From: a bacterium
GTDB taxonomy: Bacteria; 4484-113; JAFGCY01
Length of the DNA: 64,000 bases
Direction: 5' to 3'
NCBI GenBank assembly: GCA_016932385.1
Contig: JAFGCY010000084.1
Coordinates: 31,665 to 95,664, forward strand
Shown here: piece by piece, positions 15,568 to 25,177 of the stretch
How the letters are laid out: each line of letters begins with the position of its first letter
Position numbering within the stretch: position 1 is the stretch's first letter
The notes under the pieces: generated by a model
Databases searched by the model: none
Seen by the model: only the letters and a program-made list of their open reading frames with translations
What the model was told of the DNA's origin: nothing
Program-made: the position numbers and the translations under genes

Positions 15568-18500
15568 CTAGAACCGCGTGTTCCAGGTGAACATGAACTC
15601 ACTGCCGGAGCCGCGGAACTCGCTTTGCTGGAAGTTGAGTTCCAACTCGACGTTGTTGTAGCGATTGCCGACGCGTTGCTCGAGAATCCTGTACTTCACG
15701 CCGTATTCCTCGGTCATATTCGCTTCCGTAAAAAAGTCGCGGTAATAGGTCACGCTGAAACCGGGCGTAAGTTCCTTCTCCAGGTCCATGTAGTACGGAT
15801 TGTCTTCGTCGCCGGAGCCCCCGAAGCGGAAGGCTTCCAGGTTCAGTTCATCCTCGATGTAACGGCTGATGAAGCTGGAGCCGAAGGCCAGCAGTTCCTC
15901 CTGGGCAAACTGCTGCAGGTCACCGGATCCGGTCAGCATGTCCGCCGCGCCGCCGAGCAGGTATTGCAAGATTTTGTCCTCCGGCAGCGATGGTTCGCTG
16001 GACAGCTTGACGGCTTCGGCCGGCTCGCTGGATGGATCGAGCTTGTGGTTGGCAAAGGAGAAATACACCAGCAGGTCACGCCGCGTTCCCGCCGCGCCGC
16101 CACCGCTGGATCCGCCCTGGTTGAGGCTGGCGAGTTCCGTGTCCGCCAACACGCGCGGCAACTCCAACACAGCCGTAGCCGTCAGGTACGGGTACATGTC
16201 GCCGGGTTCGTTGGTAAAAGTCAGGCGGTTACCGCCTGTCTGCAGTCGTACGATATGGCGGTACAACCGCATGGAACCCTTGGGCAGTTCCAGCGAACCC
16301 TCAACGCGCAAGGCGTCCGGATTACTGCGATCCCAGATACCGGGCACGCCGCGCAGCGTGATCGCGCCGACCACATTCGTTTTCAAATCCAGGTTGGTGG
16401 GGTTGCTGCCGCGGTCATAGAGAAACTCGGTACCGTCGTTAAAGGCAATGCGCAGGCCGTCTCGCGGGCTGAAGCGGAACGGCGCCGGTTGCGATTCACC
16501 CGTGCGCTCCTTCGGTTTGGCCATCGACACGGATGAGCCCTTGCCGGGGTTGCTGATCCCCACCGAGCCACTGATTTCCAGCCGGTGGCCCGCCGCGGGG
16601 CGATCCGGCGCGCTGACCTGGATCGTGCCGCCCACCCAGCCCGCGAAATTGACCGGCAGCTCGTCGCCCGCGCCCAGCCGCGCGGGATCGGTCGCAGCGG
16701 TGTCGATGTAGATATACTCCTGGCCGCCCAGGTCGATGGTCACCGAGCCGTTCTTGAGTTGGAAGGGGCTGAGCCGGATACCGCCCCCGCCCGTAATAAT
16801 CGCCGCACCCTGCGCGCCGCTGCCGCCGGCCGGAGTCAGGCGCAGGCGGTTGATCGTGAAATCGCCGGGCACGAAGTCGATCTCCCCGCTGGCGTTCTCG
16901 ATCAAGGCCAGATAAGGCGAGACCTGCGGCAGGCGGTTCAGGTCGAAGGTGACGTTGCCGCTCAGTTCGGGATTGGAGCTGGTTCCCGTTAGGTGCACGT
17001 TGCGGCAGGTGATGACGCCGCCCGGCACATATTGGCGCTGGGCTTCGGGGAGCAGCTGGGCGACGTTATCGAGGTCAAAGTCCTGGCTGCCCACGGTCAC
17101 GTCGAGCGGCAGTCCGCGCTGCGTCCCCCCCGCTTCGAACACGGCCAGGTCCAGTTGGGCCGTCAGGTGCAGCGAATTCTGGCCCGACGTCAGCTGGCAG
17201 CGTTGCAGACGCAGCTTGTCGCTCTTGATGCTCGCCTCGGCTTCCAGGGCGTCGAAACGGATGGAACCGGCCCCGACCGCGCCGCCCACATTGCGGGCGT
17301 CGACCGTCAATTCCGGGTACTTGCCGCGGCCCGAGCCGAGTTCGAGGTCCAGGGCCAGCCGGCCGTTCAACGCGGGGATCTCCGGCGGCAAGAAGGGTGT
17401 CAGCAGGCCGAGGTCCAGCGAAGAGGCCTTGGCGCTAAGCTGGTACTGCCCGGGCGCCGGACCCAGTTGCCCGTTGGCGGTCAGATTGGTCCCCTGCGCC
17501 TGGACGCTGGCCGCGGTGATTTTCGTGACGCCGCCGCTAGTGCTCAATGTGGCCTGGGCCTGCGAGATGTCCGTGCCGTGGAAACGTCCGTTCTTCAGAC
17601 TCAGTTGGCCGCTGGCCGAGTAGCCCCCGCTGTTGCCGCTGATTTCAACCGCGCCGTTGAGCAAGCCGGTCAGCCCCGCGAGCAGCTCATTGCCGGCCAA
17701 CGGGGTCAGCACGGCAATATCGAACTCCTGCACGTCGATATCCGCCGTGTATGCCAACGGTTCGTAAGCGGCGTTGCCGGTCAGACTGATGCGCCCTTCG
17801 GTGCTGGTCACTTCGAACAGGCCCACCTTGGCCTGCTTCAGGTCCGCCGTGGCGTTCAACCGAGCGCTGGAGAAGGCGTGGCCTTCGACCTGGCCGGAGC
17901 CGCTGGTATAGCTGATCTCGGCCTGCGGATCGGCCAAGTCGCCGGTCAGGCGAACCTTCAACGGACCGCTCGATTTAATTTCCAGCGGCGGACGAATGTG
18001 CGTCGATTTCGCGCCCGATTGGTCGTCGACCGGCTGGATCGCCGCCAGCACGCTGAACAGGTTGAAGTCCAGGCTGGAAAACTCCAGGTTGCTGCCGGCT
18101 TGGCCCAGCGTACCGCCCGCCGTAAAGTGGTTGCCGTCGAAGATGAAGTGCCCGTCTGTGATGCTGACCGACTGGCCGCCCTGGTAGATCAGGTCGGCCT
18201 GGGCCTCGTGAACGGCATAGGCCCGGCGCGCTCCGTCGAAGACCAGTTGGTCCGCCGTTACGCTTCCCGTCACATCGGGCGCGCTGAAGGTTCCGCCGAC
18301 CTCGGCGTTCAGCGACGCCTGGCCACGTACCCGCGGATCCCCGCTGAACCGGCCCAGGTCCACGTCAGTGGCCGCCAGAGTACCCTGGATTTTCTCCTTG
18401 GCGAAATCCACCTTGCCGGTGAATTCCGCCGTTGTCTCCTGCCAGGTCAGCTGGGCGGTAACCGGGGCGAATCCTTCGCGGTAATGCCCCTGGGCATTGA

Positions 18501-20451
18501 AGACGAGCGGGTTTTCCGAATGCTGGCTCTTGACCTGCAGCCGCAATTCGGGATCGTTGGCCGGGCCGACGGCCTTGAAGCTCAGCCGGGCCTGTTCGGG
18601 CGCAAGGTTCAGCGTCTCGCCGGTGCCGACCAGAGCCAGCACCGGCGTCTGGTCCGGCAGCAGGCTGACCGATCCCCCCAACCGCAGGTCGGCCTTCAGC
18701 GGCCCATCGCTGGTGAAACCGGCCAGGTCTACGGCCTGGGGCGCGATGTAGAGGGCCTCGGCTTCCTTGATCTTGATGTTGGGCGGCTGGATCAGCGCGA
18801 TGACATCGAGTGATTTCAACTGCTGCCCGTTGATCGACAGCGCGTCGCTCCAGGTGCGGATACTGGTGGCCTGGCTGTCTCCGTCGAGCGTAATCGTCGC
18901 CGCGGCCGACAAGCTCCCCGTCAGTTCCAACTTACCCAGGCCGTCGCCGCCCCCGAATCGCGCCGCCAGGTCGCGCGCCTGCCGGGCCGGCAAGGCTCCG
19001 GTTGTCGCTTCCAGCTGGCCCTGGCGTTTAGCCAAATTTATCCCGCCGGTGACTTTGAACGACACGTCGCCACCGGCGAATTCCAGCTTCTCGATTTTCA
19101 GCTCGTCCACGGCGTAGGCGATCACACCGTTCAGGCGACCCAGGTTGACCTCATCGTATTGCGCCTGCTTGCTCGACAGGGTCAGCGTGATGTCCGGCGC
19201 GGCGGTGGTGCCGCCGAGGTTGAGCTTGGCTTCGACGGCGCCGCTGAGCGGCATGTCCGCCTGGCCGAGCTGGGCCGCCAGCGCTGCCGGATCCGCACAG
19301 GACAGCTGCAGCTCGCCGCTGAGCTGGCCATCTTTCGCCCGGAAGCGCGGCCGGCCTTGGATGCGGCAACCCAACGTCTGCGTATCGAGGTTGGCGGCAT
19401 AACTCGCAGCGCCTGTATCGTAGTCGACTACCAGTTTATTGCACCGCATTCGCGGCAGGTTGTTGCTGCTGAACACCAGTCCGGAAAGGTCGGCGCTGCC
19501 TTTAATCACCGGCGACACCTCAGGCCGCTTGGTCAACTGCAGGCTGGCGGCGTTGATCGTCGCACTCAGATTGGGCGCCACGGGCGGGGACTCGCCGCTG
19601 TCAGCAACGAGGCCCAGCCGCGGAAAGATCTGGTTTAAGTAAGAGCTCAGGCTGGCCAATCCCAGCTGGTCGATGTCCAGGTGTGCCTCATAAGCCGAGC
19701 CCGTCAGATTCGTGGTCCCGCGGACCTTGAGCAGGCCACCTTCATCCGCGCGCTCCAACCGCGCGTTCACGGCCAGCTCTTCACGCTCGGGATTGACCAC
19801 GACCGTTCCCGTCAAAACGAGGGTTTCCTCATGCACGCGGCTTTCCTGCGCGCCGGCCGGACGATAGCCCAACTCGTCCAAAAGCCTAGTCGCCAGTCCC
19901 TCGCCGGCCTTGATCTCCGGATACGATTGGTCCAACAAGCACCAGTCGGTGAAGTCGACCTGCAGGTCGCGCAGGTTGACCGACACGCCCAACTGTTCAC
20001 CGGTCGACTCGCGCGGTTTGACCAGCCGGGCCAGGTTGAACCGGCCATCGGGCTCGCGCTCCAGCCGGACCCAGGGCTCATACAGGGTGACCGAGACGGC
20101 GCGGCGCCCGCGGTTGGGTCCGAAGAACGTAAGCAGGTCGAAACCGACCAGCACCCGCGGGCAGGTTATCCAGGGCGCGTCACCCCCGGCTGGATAGACC
20201 TTGGCGTCCGTCATTACGGCGCGGCCGGCCAGGTCAACCTCCAGCGTGGCAAACTCCAGCCGCCCTTCGATCGATTCATCGGCCTTGTCCCGCACAAGTC
20301 CGGTCAGCATGTCGCCCAGGTACCGATTGACCAGCCACCAGGCTGCCAGCAGTAGCAGCACCGCAATTAAAACGGCGATCAGGCAGCCGAACAACACCCG
20401 CCGTCGTCGAGGCGGCTTGGCGCTATCCTGGCTGGCCGGCTGGTTGTTCAT
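15568..20451 (-). CDS. TamB/AsmA-type giant inter-membrane protein (DUF490)
   Basis: About 1627 residues. An N-terminal transmembrane helix (about residues 18-42) follows a basic segment. A very long periplasmic region of repeated beta-strands follows, typical of AsmA/TamB bridge proteins. The C-terminal 330 residues match the TamB (DUF490) domain: GIRLSPFQLKNGSVTIDLG, later KILQYLLGGAADML, then FSVTYYRDFF. The protein ends FTWNTRF with a terminal aromatic like an outer-membrane strand. TamB family members bridge inner and outer membranes for phospholipid transport or outer-membrane protein assembly. No BamA/TamA partner is in this window. The start could also be the adjacent GTG at 20454. 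Confidence 0.93.
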   Translation of the reverse strand: MNNQPASQDSAKPPRRRRVLFGCLIAVLIAVLLLLAAWWLVNRYLGDMLTGLVRDKADESIEGRLEFATLEVDLAGRAVMTDAKVYPAGGDAPWITCPRVLVGFDLLTFFGPNRGRRAVSVTLYEPWVRLEREPDGRFNLARLVKPRESTGEQLGVSVNLRDLQVDFTDWCLLDQSYPEIKAGEGLATRLLDELGYRPAGAQESRVHEETLVLTGTVVVNPEREELAVNARLERADEGGLLKVRGTTNLTGSAYEAHLDIDQLGLASLSSYLNQIFPRLGLVADSGESPPVAPNLSATINAASLQLTKRPEVSPVIKGSADLSGLVFSSNNLPRMRCNKLVVDYDTGAASYAANLDTQTLGCRIQGRPRFRAKDGQLSGELQLSCADPAALAAQLGQADMPLSGAVEAKLNLGGTTAAPDITLTLSSKQAQYDEVNLGRLNGVIAYAVDELKIEKLEFAGGDVSFKVTGGINLAKRQGQLEATTGALPARQARDLAARFGGGDGLGKLELTGSLSAAATITLDGDSQATSIRTWSDALSINGQQLKSLDVIALIQPPNIKIKEAEALYIAPQAVDLAGFTSDGPLKADLRLGGSVSLLPDQTPVLALVGTGETLNLAPEQARLSFKAVGPANDPELRLQVKSQHSENPLVFNAQGHYREGFAPVTAQLTWQETTAEFTGKVDFAKEKIQGTLAATDVDLGRFSGDPRVRGQASLNAEVGGTFSAPDVTGSVTADQLVFDGARRAYAVHEAQADLIYQGGQSVSITDGHFIFDGNHFTAGGTLGQAGSNLEFSSLDFNLFSVLAAIQPVDDQSGAKSTHIRPPLEIKSSGPLKVRLTGDLADPQAEISYTSGSGQVEGHAFSSARLNATADLKQAKVGLFEVTSTEGRISLTGNAAYEPLAYTADIDVQEFDIAVLTPLAGNELLAGLTGLLNGAVEISGNSGGYSASGQLSLKNGRFHGTDISQAQATLSTSGGVTKITAASVQAQGTNLTANGQLGPAPGQYQLSAKASSLDLGLLTPFLPPEIPALNGRLALDLELGSGRGKYPELTVDARNVGGAVGAGSIRFDALEAEASIKSDKLRLQRCQLTSGQNSLHLTAQLDLAVFEAGGTQRGLPLDVTVGSQDFDLDNVAQLLPEAQRQYVPGGVITCRNVHLTGTSSNPELSGNVTFDLNRLPQVSPYLALIENASGEIDFVPGDFTINRLRLTPAGGSGAQGAAIITGGGGIRLSPFQLKNGSVTIDLGGQEYIYIDTAATDPARLGAGDELPVNFAGWVGGTIQVSAPDRPAAGHRLEISGSVGISNPGKGSSVSMAKPKERTGESQPAPFRFSPRDGLRIAFNDGTEFLYDRGSNPTNLDLKTNVVGAITLRGVPGIWDRSNPDALRVEGSLELPKGSMRLYRHIVRLQTGGNRLTFTNEPGDMYPYLTATAVLELPRVLADTELASLNQGGSSGGGAAGTRRDLLVYFSFANHKLDPSSEPAEAVKLSSEPSLPEDKILQYLLGGAADMLTGSGDLQQFAQEELLAFGSSFISRYIEDELNLEAFRFGGSGDEDNPYYMDLEKELTPGFSVTYYRDFFTEANMTEEYGVKYRILEQRVGNRYNNVELELNFQQSEFRGSGSEFMFTWNTRF

Positions 20452-20561
20452 CACGGATCAGTCGCTGTCACCTATCGGGACGCATGAGCAGTCCGTCATC
20501 TTCATACATTATTATCGATGGAACCTGACTCCGTAATATAACCGCGGCCTTTCGTTGATGC

Positions 20562-20567
20562 TAGAAT
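20562..20567 (+). promoter_or_regulatory. -10 hexamer TAGAAT, leaderless-type, for the MFS gene
   Basis: TAGAAT ends six bases before the ATG at 20574, and no ribosome-binding site is present. It lies in the divergent region shared with the TamB-like gene. Confidence 0.45.
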
Positions 20568-20573
20568 TCAGCC

Positions 20574-22049
20574 ATGCCGCCAACCCCGGACTCCCAGGCG
20601 CAAAGTGAAGCGCCCGTCGCCCCCCCCGACCGGCTGTCCGCCGGCCAACTGATGCGCCTGAGCGTGCTGTGGTTCGGCTTCCAATTTTTCTGGACCAGCA
20701 ACCAGCTGATCGTCCTGCCCAAGAAAGTGCGGATCTTCGTGATGGAGATGCACGGCAACCTGGACCGCCTGGGTTTGTTCCGCAGCCTGATCGATTCCGT
20801 GGGCGCGCTAATCGTGGTCTTCACGCAGCTGTTCATCGGCTATATCAGCGACCACGCCGAGAGCCGCCTAGGACGGCGCCGGCCATTTGTCCTGTTCGGC
20901 GTCTTGACCGGTCTGGGCGGCATCATCTTTTTCATGCTGGCCCCCAGCTATTGGTGGCTGTTCCTGGCTTACATGATTATCCAGTTCTGTCTGAACGTAG
21001 CCAGCGTGCCGTTCCAGAGCCTGCTGCCCGATCTCGTGCCCAAGGTCCAGCACAGCCGCGCCGGCGCTCTGATGGGCATCAACCAGGTCGGCGGCCAGTT
21101 GATCGGTCTCATCGTGTATATCGCGATGCTGGTCGTCTTCAAGGACAACATCGAGCGCGGCTGGCTGCACATCCTCCTGCCCGCCTATGTCGTGATCCTG
21201 CTGGTCACCTTGTGCATCGTGTTCTTCAGCGTGGACGAGATCGGTTGGATGCGCAACGCCAGGGAGCGCCTGACCGGCGCGGTTGTCAAGCTGAAACTGC
21301 TGCCCGGTACCTTGGTGGTTTATCAGCAACGGTCGCGGTTCCTGCTGGTGACGATCGCCCGCGACTACCTGGCGATCGACCTGCGCCAGCATCCCAATTT
21401 TCTGTGGCTGGCGGTCAGCCGTTTCGCGATGTACTTCGGCTATTCCACGTTCCTCGACTGGGTGGCTTACTATACCGAGGTCAACCTGGACGGCGCGGGT
21501 TGGCTGAAATCGCTGGGACTGGGCCAGGATCTGCTGATGATCGTCCTGCCGGGAATGCTGCTCAGCTTTTTGATTTCCGCGATGGTCGGCAACCTGCTGT
21601 CCGCGCCGCTGTCGGAGCGCTTCAGCAAGAAAGCCGTCATTGCCAGCGGAGGCCTGCTGGCGATCGCCATGTTCGTACCGCTCATCCTGACCAGCAACGT
21701 CTGGGTGGCGATCGGCAGTGGCGTATTCGTGGGCCTGGGCTGGGGCGCGTTCCTCGCCGCCGACTGGGCGTTTGCCTGCACGGTGATGCCCAAAGAAAAA
21801 GTCGGCAGCTTCATGGGCCTGTGGACGATCACCGGCTTGCTGTCCCAGACGCTAAGCCCCCTGATCAGCGGGCCGATCCGCGACCTGGTCTTCAACCTCA
21901 GCAAGGCGGGAATGGGGGAGCGCGGCGCGGAAGCCTTCGCTCATCAGGTCTTGTTCGCGATGATCATCGTCTACTTCCTGGTCGGCGTCTGGATGCTGCG
22001 GCATGTCCGCGAGCAAGGCTCGCCGACGGCGCACGGCAAGGCTACTTAA
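20574..22049 (+). CDS. MFS transporter, SLC45/GPH-like (probable sugar transporter)
   Basis: A 491-residue protein with about twelve transmembrane helices and a long central cytoplasmic loop (residues about 215-280). The loop after helix 2 reads SDHAESRLGRRRPFVLFG, the A-motif typical of SLC45 and glycoside-pentoside-hexuronide symporters. LPDLVPKVQHSRAGALMGINQVGGQ also fits this group. The substrate is likely a sugar or glycoside by family, but no carbohydrate genes are adjacent. The gene is divergent from the TamB-like gene and overlaps the stop of a small convergent gene by eight bases. Confidence 0.88.
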   Translation: MPPTPDSQAQSEAPVAPPDRLSAGQLMRLSVLWFGFQFFWTSNQLIVLPKKVRIFVMEMHGNLDRLGLFRSLIDSVGALIVVFTQLFIGYISDHAESRLGRRRPFVLFGVLTGLGGIIFFMLAPSYWWLFLAYMIIQFCLNVASVPFQSLLPDLVPKVQHSRAGALMGINQVGGQLIGLIVYIAMLVVFKDNIERGWLHILLPAYVVILLVTLCIVFFSVDEIGWMRNARERLTGAVVKLKLLPGTLVVYQQRSRFLLVTIARDYLAIDLRQHPNFLWLAVSRFAMYFGYSTFLDWVAYYTEVNLDGAGWLKSLGLGQDLLMIVLPGMLLSFLISAMVGNLLSAPLSERFSKKAVIASGGLLAIAMFVPLILTSNVWVAIGSGVFVGLGWGAFLAADWAFACTVMPKEKVGSFMGLWTITGLLSQTLSPLISGPIRDLVFNLSKAGMGERGAEAFAHQVLFAMIIVYFLVGVWMLRHVREQGSPTAHGKAT

Positions 22050-22218
22050 GGCCGGGAACGTTCTCGCCCAACTTCTCCACCCACTGGCTGAGCGTGCTGG
22101 TCGCCTGGCGCAGGTCCGCGACCTCGCTGCGCAAATAGGACACTTCCTGGCTCAGTTCCTTGATCTTCGTTTCCAGGTCGTTGATCCGGTCTTCGTGATT
22201 CCTCGTCTCTTCGCTCAT
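22042..22218 (-). CDS. 58-residue coiled-coil protein, convergent with the MFS gene
   Basis: Read directly from the reverse strand: ATG at 22218, TAG at 22042-22044, 58 codons. The product starts MSEETRNHEDRINDLETKIK and is a heptad-patterned coiled coil over nearly all its length (INDLETKIKELSQEV, then YLRSEVADLRQA), ending in ENVPGLK. GGAG lies seven bases before the ATG. Size and pattern recall SlyX-like or other small trimeric/dimeric coiled coils, but it is not clearly SlyX. Its 3' end overlaps the MFS stop by eight bases. Confidence 0.68.
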   Translation of the reverse strand: MSEETRNHEDRINDLETKIKELSQEVSYLRSEVADLRQATSTLSQWVEKLGENVPGLK

Positions 22219-22285
22219 GGTTTTCTCCGCCTCTCGTTCGCCTCACCAGGATTATAGCAAGCTTAGTCCGCGCTTGCCGCTGTTT

Positions 22286-24142
22286 TTACTCAACCACTCG
22301 GTTGGGAAACAGTGGCCCGGCACATCCCAGCCCGCAGGCGGTACAGCGTTCGTGGCAAGGCGGGCTCGCTACGCCTAACTGGTAGGCCTGCCACTGCTGT
22401 TCCAAGAACTGCCGGCCCACGCCGCGGTCGATATGGTCCCAGGGCTGGGGCGCTTGTGGATCGCGCTCGGTAAACACTTGCTCGTCCAGGTTGATGCCCT
22501 GGTCGGCCAGCAACTGCTCCCAAATTGCATAGTCGAAGTTGTCGCTGAGCAACACCTGGCCGGCCCGGCTGGCCGCCTCAATCAAGCCCGCCAATTCACG
22601 CCCGCCCCGGCTCAACAGCGCCTCAATCACCGCCTCGCCCGTGTCATGCCAACTCAGCTTGACCGCCCCGCGGGGTTTCCTGAGCAGCTCCCGCAGCCGC
22701 TGCTGCTTGTGCTTCGTGAGCTCGGGTCGTTCCATCGCCTGCCAGGCCAGGGGTGTATGCGCCTTGGGCACGAGCACGCTCATCGACACATTGAACTGCG
22801 GCCTTCTTGCACCGAGTTCCCTCGCCAGTCCGAAGAGACCGTCGATCAGCTCCGCGGTCTCGTCCATCGCTTCCAGCTGCTCGCCGGCAAAGCCGCACAT
22901 AAAGTAGAGCTTGAACTTGTGCCAGCCAGCCGTCATCAGGTGCGTAAACGTCGCGCGAACGTCGTCCGCGGTAACGCGCTTGTTGATCGCGCAACGCAGC
23001 TGTTCCCCACCGGCCTCCAGCGCGATCGTCAGGCTGGTCTCGCGCGGCCGGCGCAGCAACTCCGCCAGGCGCGCGCTCATGGCATCCGCGCGCAGGCTGG
23101 GTACGGCCACACCAACCCCCGGCGGCAAAGCGGCTTTGACCCGCTGGATCAACTCAATCAGCTGCGGGTGGTCCAGCGTACTCAAGCTCATCAGGCTGAT
23201 CTCGTCCGCGCCCGTATTACGCTGCAACTCGACCGCCGCCCGGGCCAGCAGATCCACCGGCCGCGCCCGGGCCGGTCGCGTGATATAGCCCGCCTGGCAG
23301 AACCGGCAGCCCTGCGGGCACCCGCGCATGACTTCCAGATAAGCCTTGTCGCTGGGTACTTCGACAAACGGCTGCACCGGATTGACCGGCAGCGGCCGGT
23401 CCGCCAGGTCGGCGACATAGCGCCGCTCGATCCGGGACGGCGGCCCCGCCACCTGCGGCTCAACCTGCACCTGCCTGCCGTGGTTGCTAGCACGGGACGC
23501 ATAGAACCGCGGCACATAGCAGCCGGGAACCGTGGCCGCCGTCTGCAACAGCTCCTCCCGCGAGTCGTTTTGCCCGGCAATCAGCAGGTCCAGCAGCTCA
23601 TCCAGTACTGCCTCGGCTTCGCCGTTGACGATGATGTCGAAGAACGGCGCCACGGGCTCGGGATTGCACGTGCACTGGCCACCGGCGATCACCAGGGGGT
23701 GGGCGGCGCTACGCGCAGCCGCCCGCAGCGGAATGGCCGCCAGTTCCAGCAAGCGCAATGCGGACGGATACGCCAGCTCGTGGGTCAGGCTGACCCCTAG
23801 CATGGTGAAGTCGGCGACGGGCCGGCGCGATTCGAGCGTCCAGAGCGGCACCCCTTCGTCAAGCATCAGCACCTGCATATCCGGGGCCGGAATAAAGGTG
23901 CGCTCGCACAGGCAATCCGGCCGGGCGTTGATGTGCTGGTAGATCACCTCGCGGCCGTGGTAGCTCATGCCGATCTCGTACAGGTCGGGAAAGGCGTAGG
24001 CAAAACGCAGCCGCACGCTGTGCCAATCCTTATGGATCGACCCCGGTTCCTGACCGAGGTAGCGCGCCGGGCTTTGTACCTCGAGCAATCGGGGTCTGAT
24101 CAATTCTTCAAAAGCTGTATGTTGACTCGCCGGCCCAGGCAT
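22286..24142 (-). CDS. Radical SAM protein of the TIGR03960 type (B12-binding-like N-terminus)
   Basis: About 618 residues. An N-terminal cobalamin-binding-like region (about 40-210) is followed by a radical SAM core with RGCPQGCRFCQAG, the CxxxCxxC site for the [4Fe-4S]/SAM cluster. The C-terminus carries CHERCTACGLGC, a second cysteine cluster. This matches the rSAM family that is normally fused to, or next to, a TIGR03936/DUF2344 partner; no such partner is seen here. The start ATG 24142 is chosen because TAGAAT lies seven bases upstream and the longer frame adds an unconserved basic stretch. The substrate is unknown. Confidence 0.88.
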   Translation of the reverse strand: MPGPASQHTAFEELIRPRLLEVQSPARYLGQEPGSIHKDWHSVRLRFAYAFPDLYEIGMSYHGREVIYQHINARPDCLCERTFIPAPDMQVLMLDEGVPLWTLESRRPVADFTMLGVSLTHELAYPSALRLLELAAIPLRAAARSAAHPLVIAGGQCTCNPEPVAPFFDIIVNGEAEAVLDELLDLLIAGQNDSREELLQTAATVPGCYVPRFYASRASNHGRQVQVEPQVAGPPSRIERRYVADLADRPLPVNPVQPFVEVPSDKAYLEVMRGCPQGCRFCQAGYITRPARARPVDLLARAAVELQRNTGADEISLMSLSTLDHPQLIELIQRVKAALPPGVGVAVPSLRADAMSARLAELLRRPRETSLTIALEAGGEQLRCAINKRVTADDVRATFTHLMTAGWHKFKLYFMCGFAGEQLEAMDETAELIDGLFGLARELGARRPQFNVSMSVLVPKAHTPLAWQAMERPELTKHKQQRLRELLRKPRGAVKLSWHDTGEAVIEALLSRGGRELAGLIEAASRAGQVLLSDNFDYAIWEQLLADQGINLDEQVFTERDPQAPQPWDHIDRGVGRQFLEQQWQAYQLGVASPPCHERCTACGLGCAGPLFPNRVVE

Positions 24143-24149
24143 TCGCTTA

Positions 24150-24155
24150 ATTCTA
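24150..24155 (-). promoter_or_regulatory. -10 hexamer TAGAAT, leaderless-type, for the radical SAM gene
   Basis: TAGAAT ends seven bases before the ATG at 24142; no ribosome-binding site precedes that ATG. Confidence 0.45.
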
Positions 24156-24183
24156 ACGGAACATCCCGAGCCCAAGCGCGGCG

Positions 24184-24558
24184 CTAGTCCTGGACCTCAG
24201 TCTTCAAGGTCTCCAGAACGCCGATAATCTTTAACAGGGCATTCTGGTTCAAGTTGAACTTGTTGCCTGGTTCTTCGTTGGCTTTTTTCAGGTCTGCGAC
24301 GATCAGCTGCGCTTCCCGGAACGAGCCTTTCTTGCCGAATTCCGCTTCGCTCTTGGACAGCAGTTTTTCCAGCTTGCTGATCGAGGTTTCGGGAACATCG
24401 CCGTCACTCTCGATCTCCGCTTTGATCTTCAACAAGACGTTGGTCAGGTCGGTTTTATACTTTTTATCTCCACTGAGCGCCAGCGAAGTGCAGCCAAATA
24501 TGCTCAACAGCAATCCAACCGCAACGAGCGCCAGCAAAATGTTGCTAATCCGGTGCAT
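24184..24558 (-). CDS. Small lipoprotein, unknown function
   Basis: A 124-residue protein. A signal peptide ends in the lipobox LSIFGC (Cys about residue 23). The mature part is charged and helical, with lysine/glutamate-rich amphipathic helices (KLEKLLSKSEAEFGKK). No family is recognised. GGAGGAAG precedes the ATG. It is divergent from the thioesterase gene and lies upstream of the radical SAM gene on the same strand. Confidence 0.72.
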   Translation of the reverse strand: MHRISNILLALVAVGLLLSIFGCTSLALSGDKKYKTDLTNVLLKIKAEIESDGDVPETSISKLEKLLSKSEAEFGKKGSFREAQLIVADLKKANEEPGNKFNLNQNALLKIIGVLETLKTEVQD

Positions 24559-24662
24559 GGAATCTTCCTCCTCGAAAGCTAGCGGCGTATTTTAACCCGC
24601 GACGCCCAAGCTGGCAATGCGCCGCCGCCGAGAGCTATACTGGCGGCTGAAGGAGCAACGAA

Positions 24663-25157
24663 GTGGCGCATACTGAACCACGGCCGATCATCCGGCCCGA
24701 ACCGCTGGCGATGTACGAACTGGTCTTTCCCAGCGACCTCAATCCCCACGGCTCGATGTTTGGCGGCCGGGTGCTGGCGATGATGGACAAGTGCGCCGGA
24801 CTGTGTGTCGGGCGCTGGTGCAACCGGATTCCGGTGACCGCCAGTATCGATGCGATCCAGTTTGTCACGCCGATCCGCCAGGGTCAGATGATCGAGGCCC
24901 GGGCGCAGATCGTCCATGTCGGCCGCTCCAGTTGCATGGCGCGCGTCAGCGTCTATGCCGACGATATGTTGTCCGCCGACCGCTTTTTCTGTTGCGAAGG
25001 CTATTTCACGATGGTCGGGATCGACGCCCACGGCCGGCCGGTGGTCCTGCCCCAGATTCCGGTGGAGACGGACGAGGAGAAACGGCAGTGGGAGATCGCC
25101 GCCAAGATCAAGGAAAATCTACTGGCGCGGCGCGCCCAGGCCGAGCCCAGAAAATAG
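24663..25157 (+). CDS. Acyl-CoA thioesterase, hotdog fold (YciA/BACH-like)
   Basis: A 164-residue single hotdog domain. FPSDLNPHGSMFGGRVLAMMD is the typical active-site segment of YciA/ACOT7-type acyl-CoA thioesterases, with the Asn and following Gly/His positions intact, and VTASIDAIQFVTPIRQGQ is the second conserved strand. The start is a GTG with AAGGAG eight bases upstream; a TATACT (24636-24641) lies at a normal -10 distance. It hydrolyses acyl-CoA, with chain-length preference unknown. It heads a four-gene run with a membrane-bound propeller protein. Confidence 0.9.
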   Translation: MAHTEPRPIIRPEPLAMYELVFPSDLNPHGSMFGGRVLAMMDKCAGLCVGRWCNRIPVTASIDAIQFVTPIRQGQMIEARAQIVHVGRSSCMARVSVYADDMLSADRFFCCEGYFTMVGIDAHGRPVVLPQIPVETDEEKRQWEIAAKIKENLLARRAQAEPRK

Positions 25158-25177
25158 GTATAATTTGCGGTTGAGAC

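Noticed and set aside
16993..18813. Plus-strand open frame of 606 codons inside the TamB-like gene
   Set aside because: It is an antisense shadow of GC-rich coding sequence, with low-complexity arginine/glutamine/alanine composition and no family.
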